This document shows positions 6,346 to 14,606 of a DNA stretch of 30,170 nucleotides, piece by piece (position 1 is the first letter of the stretch; each line of letters starts with the position of its first letter). The notes beneath the pieces are model-generated. The model searched no databases and was not told where the DNA came from. It saw nothing but the letters and a program-made list of their open reading frames with translations. Origin of the DNA: Pedobacter ureilyticus. GTDB lineage: Bacteria > Bacteroidota > Bacteroidia > Sphingobacteriales > Sphingobacteriaceae. The DNA lies in contig NZ_SSHJ01000036.1 in NCBI RefSeq assembly GCF_005925345.1, forward strand, positions 1 to 30,170, written 5' to 3'. Made by a program: the position numbers and the translations under genes.

Positions 6346-8130
6346 ATGACAGCTACACATTTATATCAAACCGGAATTATTGGAAACTGCTCTTACATTG
6401 CACACATTCACAAAAACACAAACATCAGTTGGCTTTGCTGGCCTAAATTCGATAGCTCTTTTGTTTTTGGCGCCATGCTCGACGAGCAAAAAGGAGGGAA
6501 GTGTACTATTTTGCCCACTACCGAATATAGTTCGCAACAATATTATATTGAGAACACCAATGTATTAAGAACAGAAATTACCGCTGCCGATGGTAAATAC
6601 CGTATAACCGATTTTGCTCCTCGATTTCATTTGCACGAACGTTATTTTAAGCCTTTAATGTTAGTGAGAAAGATTGAGCCTTTAGAAGGAACTCCACGAA
6701 TTAAAGTGGCTTGCGAACCCGTTTGCGATTATGGTAAAGGTAAAATGAGGTCTGCTTTAGGGAGCAACCATATCGATTATTTTGGTTGCGATGAAGATAT
6801 GCGTTTAACCACCAACGTGTCGTTAAACTATATTTTAGATGAACAAGACTTTGTGCTGAATGATCCAAAATATTTGATTTTTACCTATGGCTATAATCTA
6901 GAAGCCCCAATAGTAGCTACCGCTGAGGATTTTTTAAGAGAAACCGTGGCTTACTGGCGAATGTGGATCAAGCATTCTTCTATTGCAGGGTTTCATCAGC
7001 CTTTGGTAATTCGCTCTGCACTGGTTTTAAAAATACATCAATATGAAGATACCGGGTCAATTATAGCGGCTAGCACCACAAGTTTACCAGAATCGCCTGG
7101 CAGTACACGCAACTGGGATTACCGATATTGCTGGTTGCGAGATTCATTCTATGTGCTTACTTCCTTAAACCACATTGGGCATTTTGAGGAGATGGAGAAG
7201 TATTTCAATTACATCTCGGATATTACTTTTGATACAGATAAGCGATATCAGCCTTTGTATGGCATTACCGGTAAACGCGATATTGTAGAAGAAACGTTAG
7301 ATCATTTAACGGGTTATTTAGGAGAAAAACCAATTAGAATTGGAAATCAAGCTTACGAGCACATTCAAAATGACATTAACGGGCAAGTGCTCATTTCAAT
7401 GTTGCCACTCTATACAGACCACCGTTTTGTTTTTTCGGAAAGAGGCGATTCTTTAAGGTGGATAGATGGTGTTTTAACTAAAATTGAAATGACTATTGAC
7501 GAAAAAGATGCTGGTATTTGGGAATTTAGAAACATTGCCAACACACATTGTTACAGTAATTTATTTCAATGGGCAGGTGCTAACGCCGCTTTAAAAATGG
7601 CTAAAACTATTGGCAACACTTCATTAGAAGACCGAGCTAAGCTATTGATAGATAAAGCAGCTGCGCATATTGAAGCGTGCTATGATGAGGAACGAAAAGT
7701 CTATACCAACGCTGTTGGAAGCAAACATTTAGATGCTAGTACACTACAACTCATCATGATGAATTATCTAGATCCTTCGTCGCAAAGAGCTAAAGACCAC
7801 TTAATTGGCTTAGAGAAAGAATTGAAAACTGAAGATGGGTTGTTTTATCGCTACGTACATGCAGATGATTTTGGAAAACCTAAAACCACCTTTTTAATTT
7901 GTGCTTTTTGGTACGTGGAGGCACTGGCTTGCGTAGGCAGATTGGAAGAAGCTGTTGAAGCGTTCGAAAATATTATCAAATATTGCAATCACTTATTGCT
8001 ATTTAGCGAAGATGTAGATGCTAAAACGGGAAGTCAATGGGGTAATTTTCCGCAAGCTTATAGTCACGTAGGTTTAATGAATGCTGCCTATCGAATTGCA
8101 AAAAAATTAGATAAGCCTGTGTTTTTATAG
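6346..8130 (+). CDS. Glycoside hydrolase family 15 protein (glucoamylase/trehalase type)
   Basis: A 594-residue GH15 enzyme, an inverting alpha-glucosidase that releases glucose from alpha-glucans or trehalose. The N-terminal beta domain starts with the typical YQTGIIGNCSYIAHI and WLCWPKFDSSFVF. The (alpha/alpha)6 catalytic domain carries NWDYRYCWLRDS (256-267), GYLGEKPIRIGNQAYEHIQ (323-341), GIWEFR (390-395, E393 the likely general acid) and SEDVDAKTGSQWGNFPQAYSH (554-574, E555 the likely base). There is no signal peptide, so it should act in the cytoplasm. Family relatives include mycobacterial trehalase, and this gene faces a trehalose-6-phosphate synthase/phosphatase, so trehalose is a plausible substrate; maltodextrin from glycogen is the alternative. 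The start is fixed by the conserved N-terminus and the adjacent promoter. Confidence 0.9.
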   Translation: MTATHLYQTGIIGNCSYIAHIHKNTNISWLCWPKFDSSFVFGAMLDEQKGGKCTILPTTEYSSQQYYIENTNVLRTEITAADGKYRITDFAPRFHLHERYFKPLMLVRKIEPLEGTPRIKVACEPVCDYGKGKMRSALGSNHIDYFGCDEDMRLTTNVSLNYILDEQDFVLNDPKYLIFTYGYNLEAPIVATAEDFLRETVAYWRMWIKHSSIAGFHQPLVIRSALVLKIHQYEDTGSIIAASTTSLPESPGSTRNWDYRYCWLRDSFYVLTSLNHIGHFEEMEKYFNYISDITFDTDKRYQPLYGITGKRDIVEETLDHLTGYLGEKPIRIGNQAYEHIQNDINGQVLISMLPLYTDHRFVFSERGDSLRWIDGVLTKIEMTIDEKDAGIWEFRNIANTHCYSNLFQWAGANAALKMAKTIGNTSLEDRAKLLIDKAAAHIEACYDEERKVYTNAVGSKHLDASTLQLIMMNYLDPSSQRAKDHLIGLEKELKTEDGLFYRYVHADDFGKPKTTFLICAFWYVEALACVGRLEEAVEAFENIIKYCNHLLLFSEDVDAKTGSQWGNFPQAYSHVGLMNAAYRIAKKLDKPVFL

Positions 8131-8157
8131 AAAGTTTAAGCTCAGATTTTTTTTTAA

Positions 8158-8240
8158 AGACTTACGAAGTTTAACTTTAGCCTATCTTATTTCTCTTATG
8201 GAAAAGTTGAGGCTTCGCCGTTTTAAAACTTCGTAAGTCT
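8158..8240. repeat. 15-bp perfect inverted repeat between convergent genes
   Basis: agacttacgaagttt (8158-8172) and its exact complement (8226-8240) are separated by 53 bp. It sits in the tail-to-tail gap of the GH15 and trehalose synthesis genes and could act as a two-way terminator, though without good T-runs directly beyond the stem. The unit looks like a dispersed repeat end. Confidence 0.65.
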
Positions 8241-8288
8241 ACATTTGATTTTTAGAAAATGATGATAGTTGTAAAATCTGCGGGTAAA

Positions 8289-10478
8289 TTATACTGAGAG
8301 TTGCTTGCTCTCTGCCAATATCGACTGCAACAACTCCCTCACTTCCTCGTGGTCGTTTAAGTAGAACTTTGCTTCCGATACCTCACTGCCTACTTTAATA
8401 GTAATTCCGTTGTTTGGCATTGCTTTAAAAATATCTTCATCGGTATGGTCATCGCCCATAGCCAAAATAAAATCATAATCAGTTTCGTGCATCCAGTTTA
8501 AAGCGGCTTTACCCTTATTCACTTCCATATTTCTAAACTCGACTATTTTATTGCCAGGCATAATTTGCAAGCCTTTGTCGGCTGCTAAAACGCGTAGGTT
8601 GTTAATAATCTCATTTGCCCTAAGCTCGCCCAAACCACTTTCAGATTTGCGGTAATGCCAAACCAAAGAGAAACTTTTTTCTTCGATAAAGGATCCCGGC
8701 GTGCGATCCGTATAAGTATCTAAAATACTAGTAATCTCGGTTTTCCACAGGTCGTTTAACATGGGTAGTGAATGCCATTCTTCGTCAGGCTTTTTTTGCC
8801 AAGCACCGTGTTCGGCAATAATACCAAGGTTTAAGTCTCCAAACCACCTTTGTAGGGTTTCGTGTTTTCTGCCGCTTATAATTACAACTTTGTTATGAGG
8901 ATCTTTAATCAGATTTTTCAATAGTGTTATTAATTCTTCATCAGGACTGGCATCATCTATATTACCTTTAAACCCCACCAAAGTACCGTCGTAATCTAGA
9001 AAAATAATACGGTTTTGGGTAGCGGTGTATCTGCTAATGATACCTTGCCTTACTTTGTTTACAGCGTGTTTGGTTTTTAGCGAATGCTGTAGTAATTTGG
9101 TGTCGTCCATGCGGCTTAAGAAGTTACTTACCCATCGTTTTACGTTAAATTTGCTTACCAACGCCCGCATTAACTGCATTCTTCTTTTTTGTTCTTCTAC
9201 AGGCATGGTCAAAGCTTCAACAATAGCATTCATAATGTCTCCAATATTGTTGGGGTTAACAATAATGGCATCATTAAGTTCTTTGGAGGCGCCCGCCATT
9301 TCGCTTAAAATCAATACGCCTGTATCATCTCTTCTACTGGCCACATACTCTTTGCTCACGAGGTTCATGCCATCCCTCATGGGCGTTACCAAGCAAATAT
9401 CGGCTACGCTATACATCGCCGAAAGTGTTTCTATAGAAAAAGAGCGGTAGAAATAATTGATAGGAACCCAGTCTAAAGTTCTATACTTTGCATTGATATT
9501 ACCTACCAACTGATCGATTTTTTCTTTGAGTTCTTTGTATTGTGGAACAGTATCTCTCGATGGAACCACAATCATGAACAAACTTATTTCTCCGATAAAT
9601 TTTGGATGCAGTTGTAATAATAGTTCAAAGGCTCTGATGCGTTCTAAAATTCCCTTGCTATAGTCTAATCTATCGATAGACAAGGCAATTCGCCCACTTT
9701 TTTCATTGTTAAAATTGTCTATCTCTGCTAAAACCTGTCGCTGTAAGGGAAGCTTTTCAAATTTATCATAGTCAATTCCCATCGGAAAAGGTTCTACAAT
9801 AATTTGCCGGTTATTTTTAGAAATGATATTTGAAGAGAAAGTTACTGGTGTAAGTCTAGATGCGGCGCTTAAAAAATGACGAACATCATCGTAGGTATGA
9901 AAACCAATTAAATCTGCACCCAACATTCCTTCAATTAATTTATCTCGCCACGGAATTAACCTGAAAATCTCGAAAGATGGAAAGGGAATGTGCTGAAAAA
10001 ATCCGATAGTAGTATCCGTTAGGCGCTCTCTTAGTAACGAAGGGAGGCACAAAAGCTGGTAATCCTGTATCCATATTTTATCACCTTCGTTAAAAGCATT
10101 TTGCGTTGCCGCTGCAAATTTTTCGTTTACCGCAACATAACTGTCCCAATAGGTTTGTTCAAAACGGGCATACGTAACCAAGTAATGAAAAACTGGCCAT
10201 AACACTTCGTTCGAGAAGCCTTCATAAAACAAATTGATCTCTTCTTGTGTTAAAAAAACAGGAATAAGGTTTAGTGAAGCTAATTGCTTGGCAATTTGGG
10301 GTTGGTCTTTTTCGGGAATTTCTATGCCTGGCCAACCCACCCATAGCATGCTGCCATTTTTATATACGTCTCCAAGTCCGGTGGCTAATCCTCCCTCACT
10401 CTTCGTTAAAACGTATTTTCCCTTGTTTTTACTAATCTTTACGGGTAGTCTATTCGAAATAATAATTGTTTTGCTCAT
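8289..10478 (-). CDS. otsAB: Bifunctional trehalose-6-phosphate synthase/phosphatase
   Basis: A fusion of both steps of trehalose synthesis: UDP-glucose plus glucose-6-phosphate to trehalose-6-phosphate, then dephosphorylation. The GT20 synthase occupies about residues 1-460, with SEGGLATGL (27-35), WVGWPG (46-51), IWIQDYQLLCLP (135-146), FFQHIPFPSFEIFR (160-173), SIDRLDYSKG (267-276) and DGMNLVSKEY (369-378). A HAD phosphatase of the OtsB type follows, with the nucleophile in FLDYDGTL (D495, D497), VVIISGR (531-537), AEHGAW and the acidic GDDHTDED near 680. Bacteroidota often carry such fusions. At 729 residues it is full length with both active sites intact. It converges on the GH15 gene, so making and possibly breaking down trehalose are adjacent but separately transcribed. 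Confidence 0.95.
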   Translation of the reverse strand: MSKTIIISNRLPVKISKNKGKYVLTKSEGGLATGLGDVYKNGSMLWVGWPGIEIPEKDQPQIAKQLASLNLIPVFLTQEEINLFYEGFSNEVLWPVFHYLVTYARFEQTYWDSYVAVNEKFAAATQNAFNEGDKIWIQDYQLLCLPSLLRERLTDTTIGFFQHIPFPSFEIFRLIPWRDKLIEGMLGADLIGFHTYDDVRHFLSAASRLTPVTFSSNIISKNNRQIIVEPFPMGIDYDKFEKLPLQRQVLAEIDNFNNEKSGRIALSIDRLDYSKGILERIRAFELLLQLHPKFIGEISLFMIVVPSRDTVPQYKELKEKIDQLVGNINAKYRTLDWVPINYFYRSFSIETLSAMYSVADICLVTPMRDGMNLVSKEYVASRRDDTGVLILSEMAGASKELNDAIIVNPNNIGDIMNAIVEALTMPVEEQKRRMQLMRALVSKFNVKRWVSNFLSRMDDTKLLQHSLKTKHAVNKVRQGIISRYTATQNRIIFLDYDGTLVGFKGNIDDASPDEELITLLKNLIKDPHNKVVIISGRKHETLQRWFGDLNLGIIAEHGAWQKKPDEEWHSLPMLNDLWKTEITSILDTYTDRTPGSFIEEKSFSLVWHYRKSESGLGELRANEIINNLRVLAADKGLQIMPGNKIVEFRNMEVNKGKAALNWMHETDYDFILAMGDDHTDEDIFKAMPNNGITIKVGSEVSEAKFYLNDHEEVRELLQSILAESKQLSV

Positions 10479-10631
10479 GCTTTTATCTTAAGTATCCTAT
10501 ATATAAAAAGGTTTTTAAAGGCTTTTTGTTTGTTGTTGAGAGATATTTTTTGAAAATGGGCTGTTGTTGGCGCAAAATATTTTTAGCCCGTAAGCCAATA
10601 TACTAAAAGCAATTTAATTTTCTAATAAAGC

Positions 10632-10639
10632 TATCTTTG
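10632..10639 (+). promoter_or_regulatory. -7 promoter box for the BtuF-like gene, probably leaderless
   Basis: TATCTTTG is an exact TAnnTTTG match that ends 4 nt before the ATG at 10644. Transcription would start at the A of ATG. A -33 element is not obvious. Confidence 0.6.
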
Positions 10640-10643
10640 CGTA

Positions 10644-11447
10644 ATGCAAAAGTCTTTTACAGATCATCTCGGTAATTCAATTACAATCAATTATCCACCT
10701 AGAAGGATAATATCTATTGTGCCATCTCAAACGGAATTGCTTTTCGAATTAGGTTTAGATAAAGAAGTGATAGGTTTAACGAAATTTTGTATACATCCAA
10801 TCGAAAAGTTTGCCGCTACGCAAAAGGTAGGGGGCACTAAGAAACTAAAGATTGATGTAATTAGGGAACTGCAACCAGACTTAATTATTGGGAACAAGGA
10901 AGAAAATAGCAAGGCTGATATAGAGCTATTGCAACAGGAGTTTCCAGTATGGATGAGTGATATCTATAATTTAGAGGATGCCATGCAGACCATTGCCGAT
11001 ATAGGTGCTTTGGTAGATCGACAACCAGAAGCCACCTACTTAAACCATTTAATTAATGCTGGTTTTAGAGATTTGCAAACCTTAGCGGTAGAGAAAAACA
11101 TTCATAAAACTGTAGCCTACCTGATTTGGAAAGACCCCTATATGCTTGCCGGAAGAAATACATTTATTGATGATATTTTAAGAAAGATTGGATTAACAAA
11201 TGTCATTAAAGCAACTAGATATCCTGAAAGTCAGCTCTTGCAACTTGTAACCCTTAACCCGCAACTCTTATTTCTGTCTTCCGAACCTTATCCTTTTAAA
11301 GAAAAGCATATCGAAGAAATTAAAGCTGTACTACCTCAAGCTGAAGTGATGTTGGTTGATGGCGAAATGTTTTCTTGGTATGGTAGTCGCTTAGTAAAGG
11401 CAGTGCAATATTTCTTTGAGTTTCAAAATCAGTTAATTAAGAAATAA
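10644..11447 (+). CDS. BtuF/TroA-like metal-chelate binding protein, no signal peptide
   Basis: A 267-residue member of the helical-backbone binding proteins (periplasmic binding protein class III, as in BtuF and FhuD). The N-terminal lobe has FTDHLGNSITINYPPRRIIS and VPSQTELLFELGLDKEVIG; then come the IRELQPDLIIGNKEEN strand, a long linking helix (about 100-150), and a C-terminal lobe with LAGRNTFIDDILRKIGLTN and the NPQLLFLSSEPYPF strand, typical of cobalamin or iron-chelate binders. The protein starts directly with the mature domain and shows no signal sequence or lipobox. The promoter -7 box sits 4 nt before the ATG, which rules out a missed upstream leader. It may act in the cytoplasm or the name may mislead. 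No transporter genes are adjacent. It is divergent from otsAB. Confidence 0.8.
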   Translation: MQKSFTDHLGNSITINYPPRRIISIVPSQTELLFELGLDKEVIGLTKFCIHPIEKFAATQKVGGTKKLKIDVIRELQPDLIIGNKEENSKADIELLQQEFPVWMSDIYNLEDAMQTIADIGALVDRQPEATYLNHLINAGFRDLQTLAVEKNIHKTVAYLIWKDPYMLAGRNTFIDDILRKIGLTNVIKATRYPESQLLQLVTLNPQLLFLSSEPYPFKEKHIEEIKAVLPQAEVMLVDGEMFSWYGSRLVKAVQYFFEFQNQLIKK

Positions 11448-11510
11448 GCTGTCTGTTTAGTTTTTAATATAATTTAAAAATTATAATTTAGTTTTTAAAT
11501 TTTTAAAAAT

Positions 11511-12383
11511 ATGCGTCATTTAATATTTGGATTTGCCTTATTAGGCTTAGCAAGCTTATTGGCATGTAGGGCTAGTAAAACTCAGTCATTAAGTAATAGT
11601 AAAGAGGTTATGGTACCTAATGAGGTATTGCCAGAAGCTGAAAAACCATGCTTTGCGGGGGCTTATTATCGCAAACTAGTTTCCAGTCACGACTACTGGC
11701 GAGGTATAGAAGGAACTGTTGTTTTGCCAACTATCATTTTTGATGAGGATAGAAAACATGCTAAAAAGCCGGGGCAGTATTTAGACAATCCGTCGATTTA
11801 TTTGGGCGGTAGCATGGGCAACCAAGAAACGGATATCGGTTTAACTTGGGAAGTAATTAAAGAGGAAAATGGCCAGATATCAAAATCGAGAAAAGCATTT
11901 AGGCCTTTTTTGCGCAGAACAGAACATGAGAGTGGACAAAAATCAATCTTTGAAAATGCGCCGGCTCAAAAAGAATATTACTGGTATCCGGGAGAGGAAG
12001 TGAAAATGTCATTACTTTTAGTGTCTGACAAGAAAGTACGTTTTGTAGTAGAGGGTGCAGGTAAGAAATTTGAAAGAGATTTTGCTTGCGATGGTTATTT
12101 GTTAAGTGCTGTTGGAGAATTTAAAAGAGTGAATGCCATAGATCAAGTTGCTAATGAGGGTAAGCCAGTACAAACCACCACAACTAAAGTGTTAAATGCC
12201 CAATGGAAAGAAACTAACCTCTTTAGGTTAATTAAAAATGAAATCGTTACCGTTCCATTTAAGAAAACTAGGTATACAGAAATGATGTGCCCAGCTACGA
12301 ACTATTTTGATGTAAAAGCAAATCCAAACCAACTGGCAAAAGGGGCAGAGGTGTTATCAATAAGTGGTGTATCTTATCGGTAG
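11511..12383 (+). CDS. Putative lipoprotein of unknown function
   Basis: I do not recognise this family. The 290-residue protein begins with a lipoprotein signal peptide: a short charged start (MRH), a hydrophobic core, and LLAC with the lipidation cysteine at residue 19. The mature part has no transmembrane segment and alternates charged and aromatic strands (for example EYYWYPGEEVKMSLLLVSD and KVRFVVEGAGKKFERDF), which suggests a beta-rich extracytoplasmic domain. Two further cysteines (near 47 and 193) and one near 260 could be structural. The mature sequence begins Arg-Ala-Ser, not the Ser-Asp-Asp/Glu-rich type exported to the Bacteroidota surface, so it probably faces the periplasm. It stands alone in a very AT-rich 5' context, 63 bp after the BtuF-like gene. 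Confidence 0.75.
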   Translation: MRHLIFGFALLGLASLLACRASKTQSLSNSKEVMVPNEVLPEAEKPCFAGAYYRKLVSSHDYWRGIEGTVVLPTIIFDEDRKHAKKPGQYLDNPSIYLGGSMGNQETDIGLTWEVIKEENGQISKSRKAFRPFLRRTEHESGQKSIFENAPAQKEYYWYPGEEVKMSLLLVSDKKVRFVVEGAGKKFERDFACDGYLLSAVGEFKRVNAIDQVANEGKPVQTTTTKVLNAQWKETNLFRLIKNEIVTVPFKKTRYTEMMCPATNYFDVKANPNQLAKGAEVLSISGVSYR

Positions 12384-12453
12384 AAATTATTTCTGCTGAA
12401 TATGAATGGGTTATGTTTTTAGAAGAAATAAAATGAAAATTTTTCTGCAAATG

Positions 12454-12485
12454 TTGCGAAATAATCAATGTAATTTCTATCTTTG
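12454..12485 (+). promoter_or_regulatory. Promoter of tRNA-Leu
   Basis: TTG at 12454-12456, a 21-bp spacer, then TATCTTTG (12478-12485), an exact -7 consensus. Transcription should begin near 12489, about 19 nt before the mature tRNA. Confidence 0.6.
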
Positions 12486-12507
12486 CAGTCCTAAATACAT
12501 CCTAACT

Positions 12508-12589
12508 GCGGAAGTGGCGTAATTGGTAGCCGCACCAGACTTAGGATCTGGCGCTTCACGGCGTGGGGGTTCGAGTCCCTTCTTCCGCA
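12508..12589 (+). tRNA. tRNA-Leu (anticodon UAG)
   Basis: A class II tRNA of 82 nt. The acceptor stem gcggaag (12508-12514) pairs with cttccgc (12582-12588), with A as the discriminator; CCA is not encoded. The anticodon stem ccaga/tctgg encloses cttagga, giving anticodon UAG (12542-12544), which reads CUA. A long variable arm (about 12552-12564) is typical of leucine tRNAs, and the T loop is ttcgagt. It is a single gene with its own promoter and terminator. Confidence 0.96.
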
Positions 12590-12602
12590 CTAAAGATAAA
12601 GG

Positions 12603-12635
12603 CCGTTCCGATGCAAATCGGGACGGTTTTATTTT
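12603..12635 (+). terminator. Terminator of tRNA-Leu
   Basis: A 10-bp stem ccgttccgat (12603-12612) / atcgggacgg (12617-12626) with a 4-base loop, followed by ttttatttt. Confidence 0.85.
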
Positions 12636-12710
12636 AAAAAGACATTGATAAAGAATTAAACAGAAATCGATGTGTGCGTTTGGGTAAAGTTGTTTAAAGC
12701 CTTTGCTCAT

Positions 12711-12752
12711 CCCGATAGCTATCGGGGCTCATATCTCAATACTCATATCTAA
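12711..12752. repeat. 16-bp palindrome and 7-nt repeats before tig
   Basis: cccgatagctatcggg (12711-12726) is a perfect palindrome. It is followed at once by 7-nt units ctcatat, ctcaata, ctcatat (12728-12748), which run up to the tig start. No Shine-Dalgarno site is seen, so the tract itself forms most of the probable 5' leader. Confidence 0.7.
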
Positions 12753-14099
12753 ATGAATATTACACAGGAAAAAGTTGACGATTTAAATGCTTTAGTAAAA
12801 ATTACTTTAGCCCCTGAAGATTACACTCCAAACGTAGATAAAGCGATTAAGGAGCAGGCTAAAAAAGCTAATTTACCAGGTTTCCGTAAAGGAATGGTGC
12901 CAGTGGCGCACATTAAGAGAATGTATGGCAAAAGCATCTTGGTAGAAGAAATCAACAATATGTTGAACGAAAACATCTCAAAATACCTTACAGATAACAA
13001 CGTTGAGATTTTAGGCCAACCGTTGCCTGTGCAGGAAGAAGAAGGAGCTTACAACTGGGATTACAACGATACTTTCAACTTTTCTTACGAGTTAGGTTTG
13101 GCTCCGGCTGTTGATATCGAAGTTTCTTCTAAAGATAAATTTACGCACTATAACGTTAAAGCTGACGAAGAGACATTAAATGAACGTGTAAAAAATATCC
13201 GTAAAAGCTATGGTAAAATGACAAATCCTGAGGTTGCTACTGAAGGAGATGTACTTTATGCAGAATTGAAACAATTAGCTAACGATGGTACTGAGTTTGA
13301 AGGCGGGATTGTGGCAACTGGCTCTATTCGTTTGGATTTAGTTACTGACAAGAAAATCTTAAAAACCTTAGTTGGTACTAAGAAAGATGATACTTTTGAA
13401 CTTGATGTAAATAAAGCTTTCGGTGGTGACGCTGCTGCAATAGCAAAATTGTTAAACATTAGCGAAGAAGATGCTGCTGAGTTGAAATCTAAATTCTCGG
13501 TAACTGTTAAAAACGTTAACCGCTTAGAAGAAGCTGAGTTAAACCAAGAGTTCTTTGATAAAATCTTTGGTGCTGATGTAGTAAAAGATGAAGCTGGTTT
13601 TACAGCTAAAATTACAGAAGAGATTGAGGCAATGTTTAAGCAAGATGCTGATCGTAAATTGCAAAATGACATTTATGCACAGTTAACCGAGCAAACTAAA
13701 ATGCAATTGCCAGATGAGTTTTTACGTAAATGGTTAAAAGCTACTAACGAGAAACTAACTGACGAAGAGTTGGCACAAGGCTATGATGATTTCGCTAAAA
13801 ACTTGAAATGGACTTTAATTGAGAATAAAATCATTAAAGAGAACGATATCAAAATTGAATATGCTGACGTATTTGAGGCTGCAAAACAGCGCTTAGATGC
13901 TCAATTTAGAATGTATAGCCCAACCCCACTTCCGGAAGATCAATTGGCACAATATGCTGCTAACTTCTTGCAAGAGAAAGAAAATGCCAACCGTATTTTC
14001 GAAGAGGTAAAGGCATTGAAAGTTTTCGATTATATTAAATCGGTAGCTACTTTAAACGAAAAAGAAATTGCTTACAATAAGTTTACGGAGTTGAAGTAA
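12753..14099 (+). CDS. tig: Trigger factor, ribosome-bound chaperone
   Basis: Binds the ribosome exit tunnel and shields nascent chains; cytoplasmic. The 448-residue protein keeps the three-part trigger factor layout: an N-terminal ribosome-binding domain with GFRKGMVP (43-50, the family G-F-R-x-G-x-x-P loop), a middle PPIase-like domain at about 150-250 that has diverged strongly from the FKBP type (VATEGDVLYAEL, then GSIRLDLVTDKKILKTL), and a helical C-terminal chaperone domain from about 260 on. It is followed by clpP and clpX, as in many bacteria, but with a four-helix-bundle gene inserted between. The start follows the palindrome and 7-nt repeats. Confidence 0.93.
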   Translation: MNITQEKVDDLNALVKITLAPEDYTPNVDKAIKEQAKKANLPGFRKGMVPVAHIKRMYGKSILVEEINNMLNENISKYLTDNNVEILGQPLPVQEEEGAYNWDYNDTFNFSYELGLAPAVDIEVSSKDKFTHYNVKADEETLNERVKNIRKSYGKMTNPEVATEGDVLYAELKQLANDGTEFEGGIVATGSIRLDLVTDKKILKTLVGTKKDDTFELDVNKAFGGDAAAIAKLLNISEEDAAELKSKFSVTVKNVNRLEEAELNQEFFDKIFGADVVKDEAGFTAKITEEIEAMFKQDADRKLQNDIYAQLTEQTKMQLPDEFLRKWLKATNEKLTDEELAQGYDDFAKNLKWTLIENKIIKENDIKIEYADVFEAAKQRLDAQFRMYSPTPLPEDQLAQYAANFLQEKENANRIFEEVKALKVFDYIKSVATLNEKEIAYNKFTELK

Positions 14100-14108
14100 A
14101 AGATAAGT

Positions 14109-14136
14109 GTTTGGCGATTGGCGTTTAGCGATGCCG
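14109..14136. repeat. 7-nt repeat tract, left of the four-helix-bundle gene
   Basis: Four units in exact 7-nt register: gtttggc, gattggc, gtttagc, gatgccg. The first unit is the reverse complement of the gccaaac unit found after the next gene (14571-14591). Confidence 0.75.
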
Positions 14137-14183
14137 TATAATTCGCAAATGTTTGTAGATTGGCTAATCATTTACCTATTGAT

Positions 14184-14543
14184 ATGAGTCAATTTAAATT
14201 TCAAGCTTTGGAAGTTTGGCAATTAGCCATCGCAATTACAGACAAATTGTTAGACATAGCTGACCGTTTGTCAGAAGATAAAAAATACAGATTTGCAGAG
14301 CAGCTCAATGGGGCTGCTCTTACCATATCTAATAATATAGCCGAAGGTTCAGGGTCTATTTCAGATAAGGAATTCGCTCATTATTTAAATATTGCACATC
14401 GATCGGTATTCGAGAATGCAAATATTTTAGTAGTATTGGAACGTAGAAAGATAATTTCTGACAACGAATTAATTTATTATCTAGAGGAATTAGATAAATT
14501 GGCACGAAAATTAACAAACCTTAGAAAATATTTGCTCAAATAA
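14184..14543 (+). CDS. Four helix bundle protein (S23 / rRNA intervening-sequence family)
   Basis: A 119-residue helical protein of the four-helix-bundle family first known from intervening sequences in 23S rRNA genes of Leptospira and Coxiella; its role is not settled. The family marks are FKFQALEVWQLAIAITDKLL at the start, EQLNGAALTISNNIAEGSG (about 44-62) and FAHYLNIAHRSVFENANIL (about 67-85). I prefer the ATG at 14184 to an in-frame TTG at 14160 because MSQFKFQALEVWQ is the usual beginning. The gene breaks the tig-clpP-clpX order and is flanked on both sides by inverted tracts of the same 7-mer, which may mark insertion. It is not near an rRNA gene here. Confidence 0.88.
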   Translation: MSQFKFQALEVWQLAIAITDKLLDIADRLSEDKKYRFAEQLNGAALTISNNIAEGSGSISDKEFAHYLNIAHRSVFENANILVVLERRKIISDNELIYYLEELDKLARKLTNLRKYLLK

Positions 14544-14570
14544 CAATATCGTCTGGCCTAGGCATAATGA

Positions 14571-14591
14571 AACGCCAAACGCCAAACGCTA
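14571..14591. repeat. 7-nt repeat tract, right of the four-helix-bundle gene
   Basis: Three units in register: aacgcca, aacgcca, aacgcta. Read in another phase, the unit is gccaaac, the reverse complement of gtttggc at 14109. The two tracts therefore form an inverted pair around the gene. Confidence 0.75.
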
Positions 14592-14606
14592 ATCGAAAAA
14601 CGTATC

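Noticed and set aside
12477..12710. A 77-codon minus-strand open frame across the tRNA-Leu gene.
   Set aside because: It is the antisense translation of the tRNA and its terminator; its KKGLEPPRREAPDPKSGAA stretch is a familiar artefact of reading tRNA-Leu backwards.
14184..14543. An rRNA intervening sequence in a 23S gene.
   Set aside because: No rRNA sequence flanks the gene; it lies between tig and clpP.
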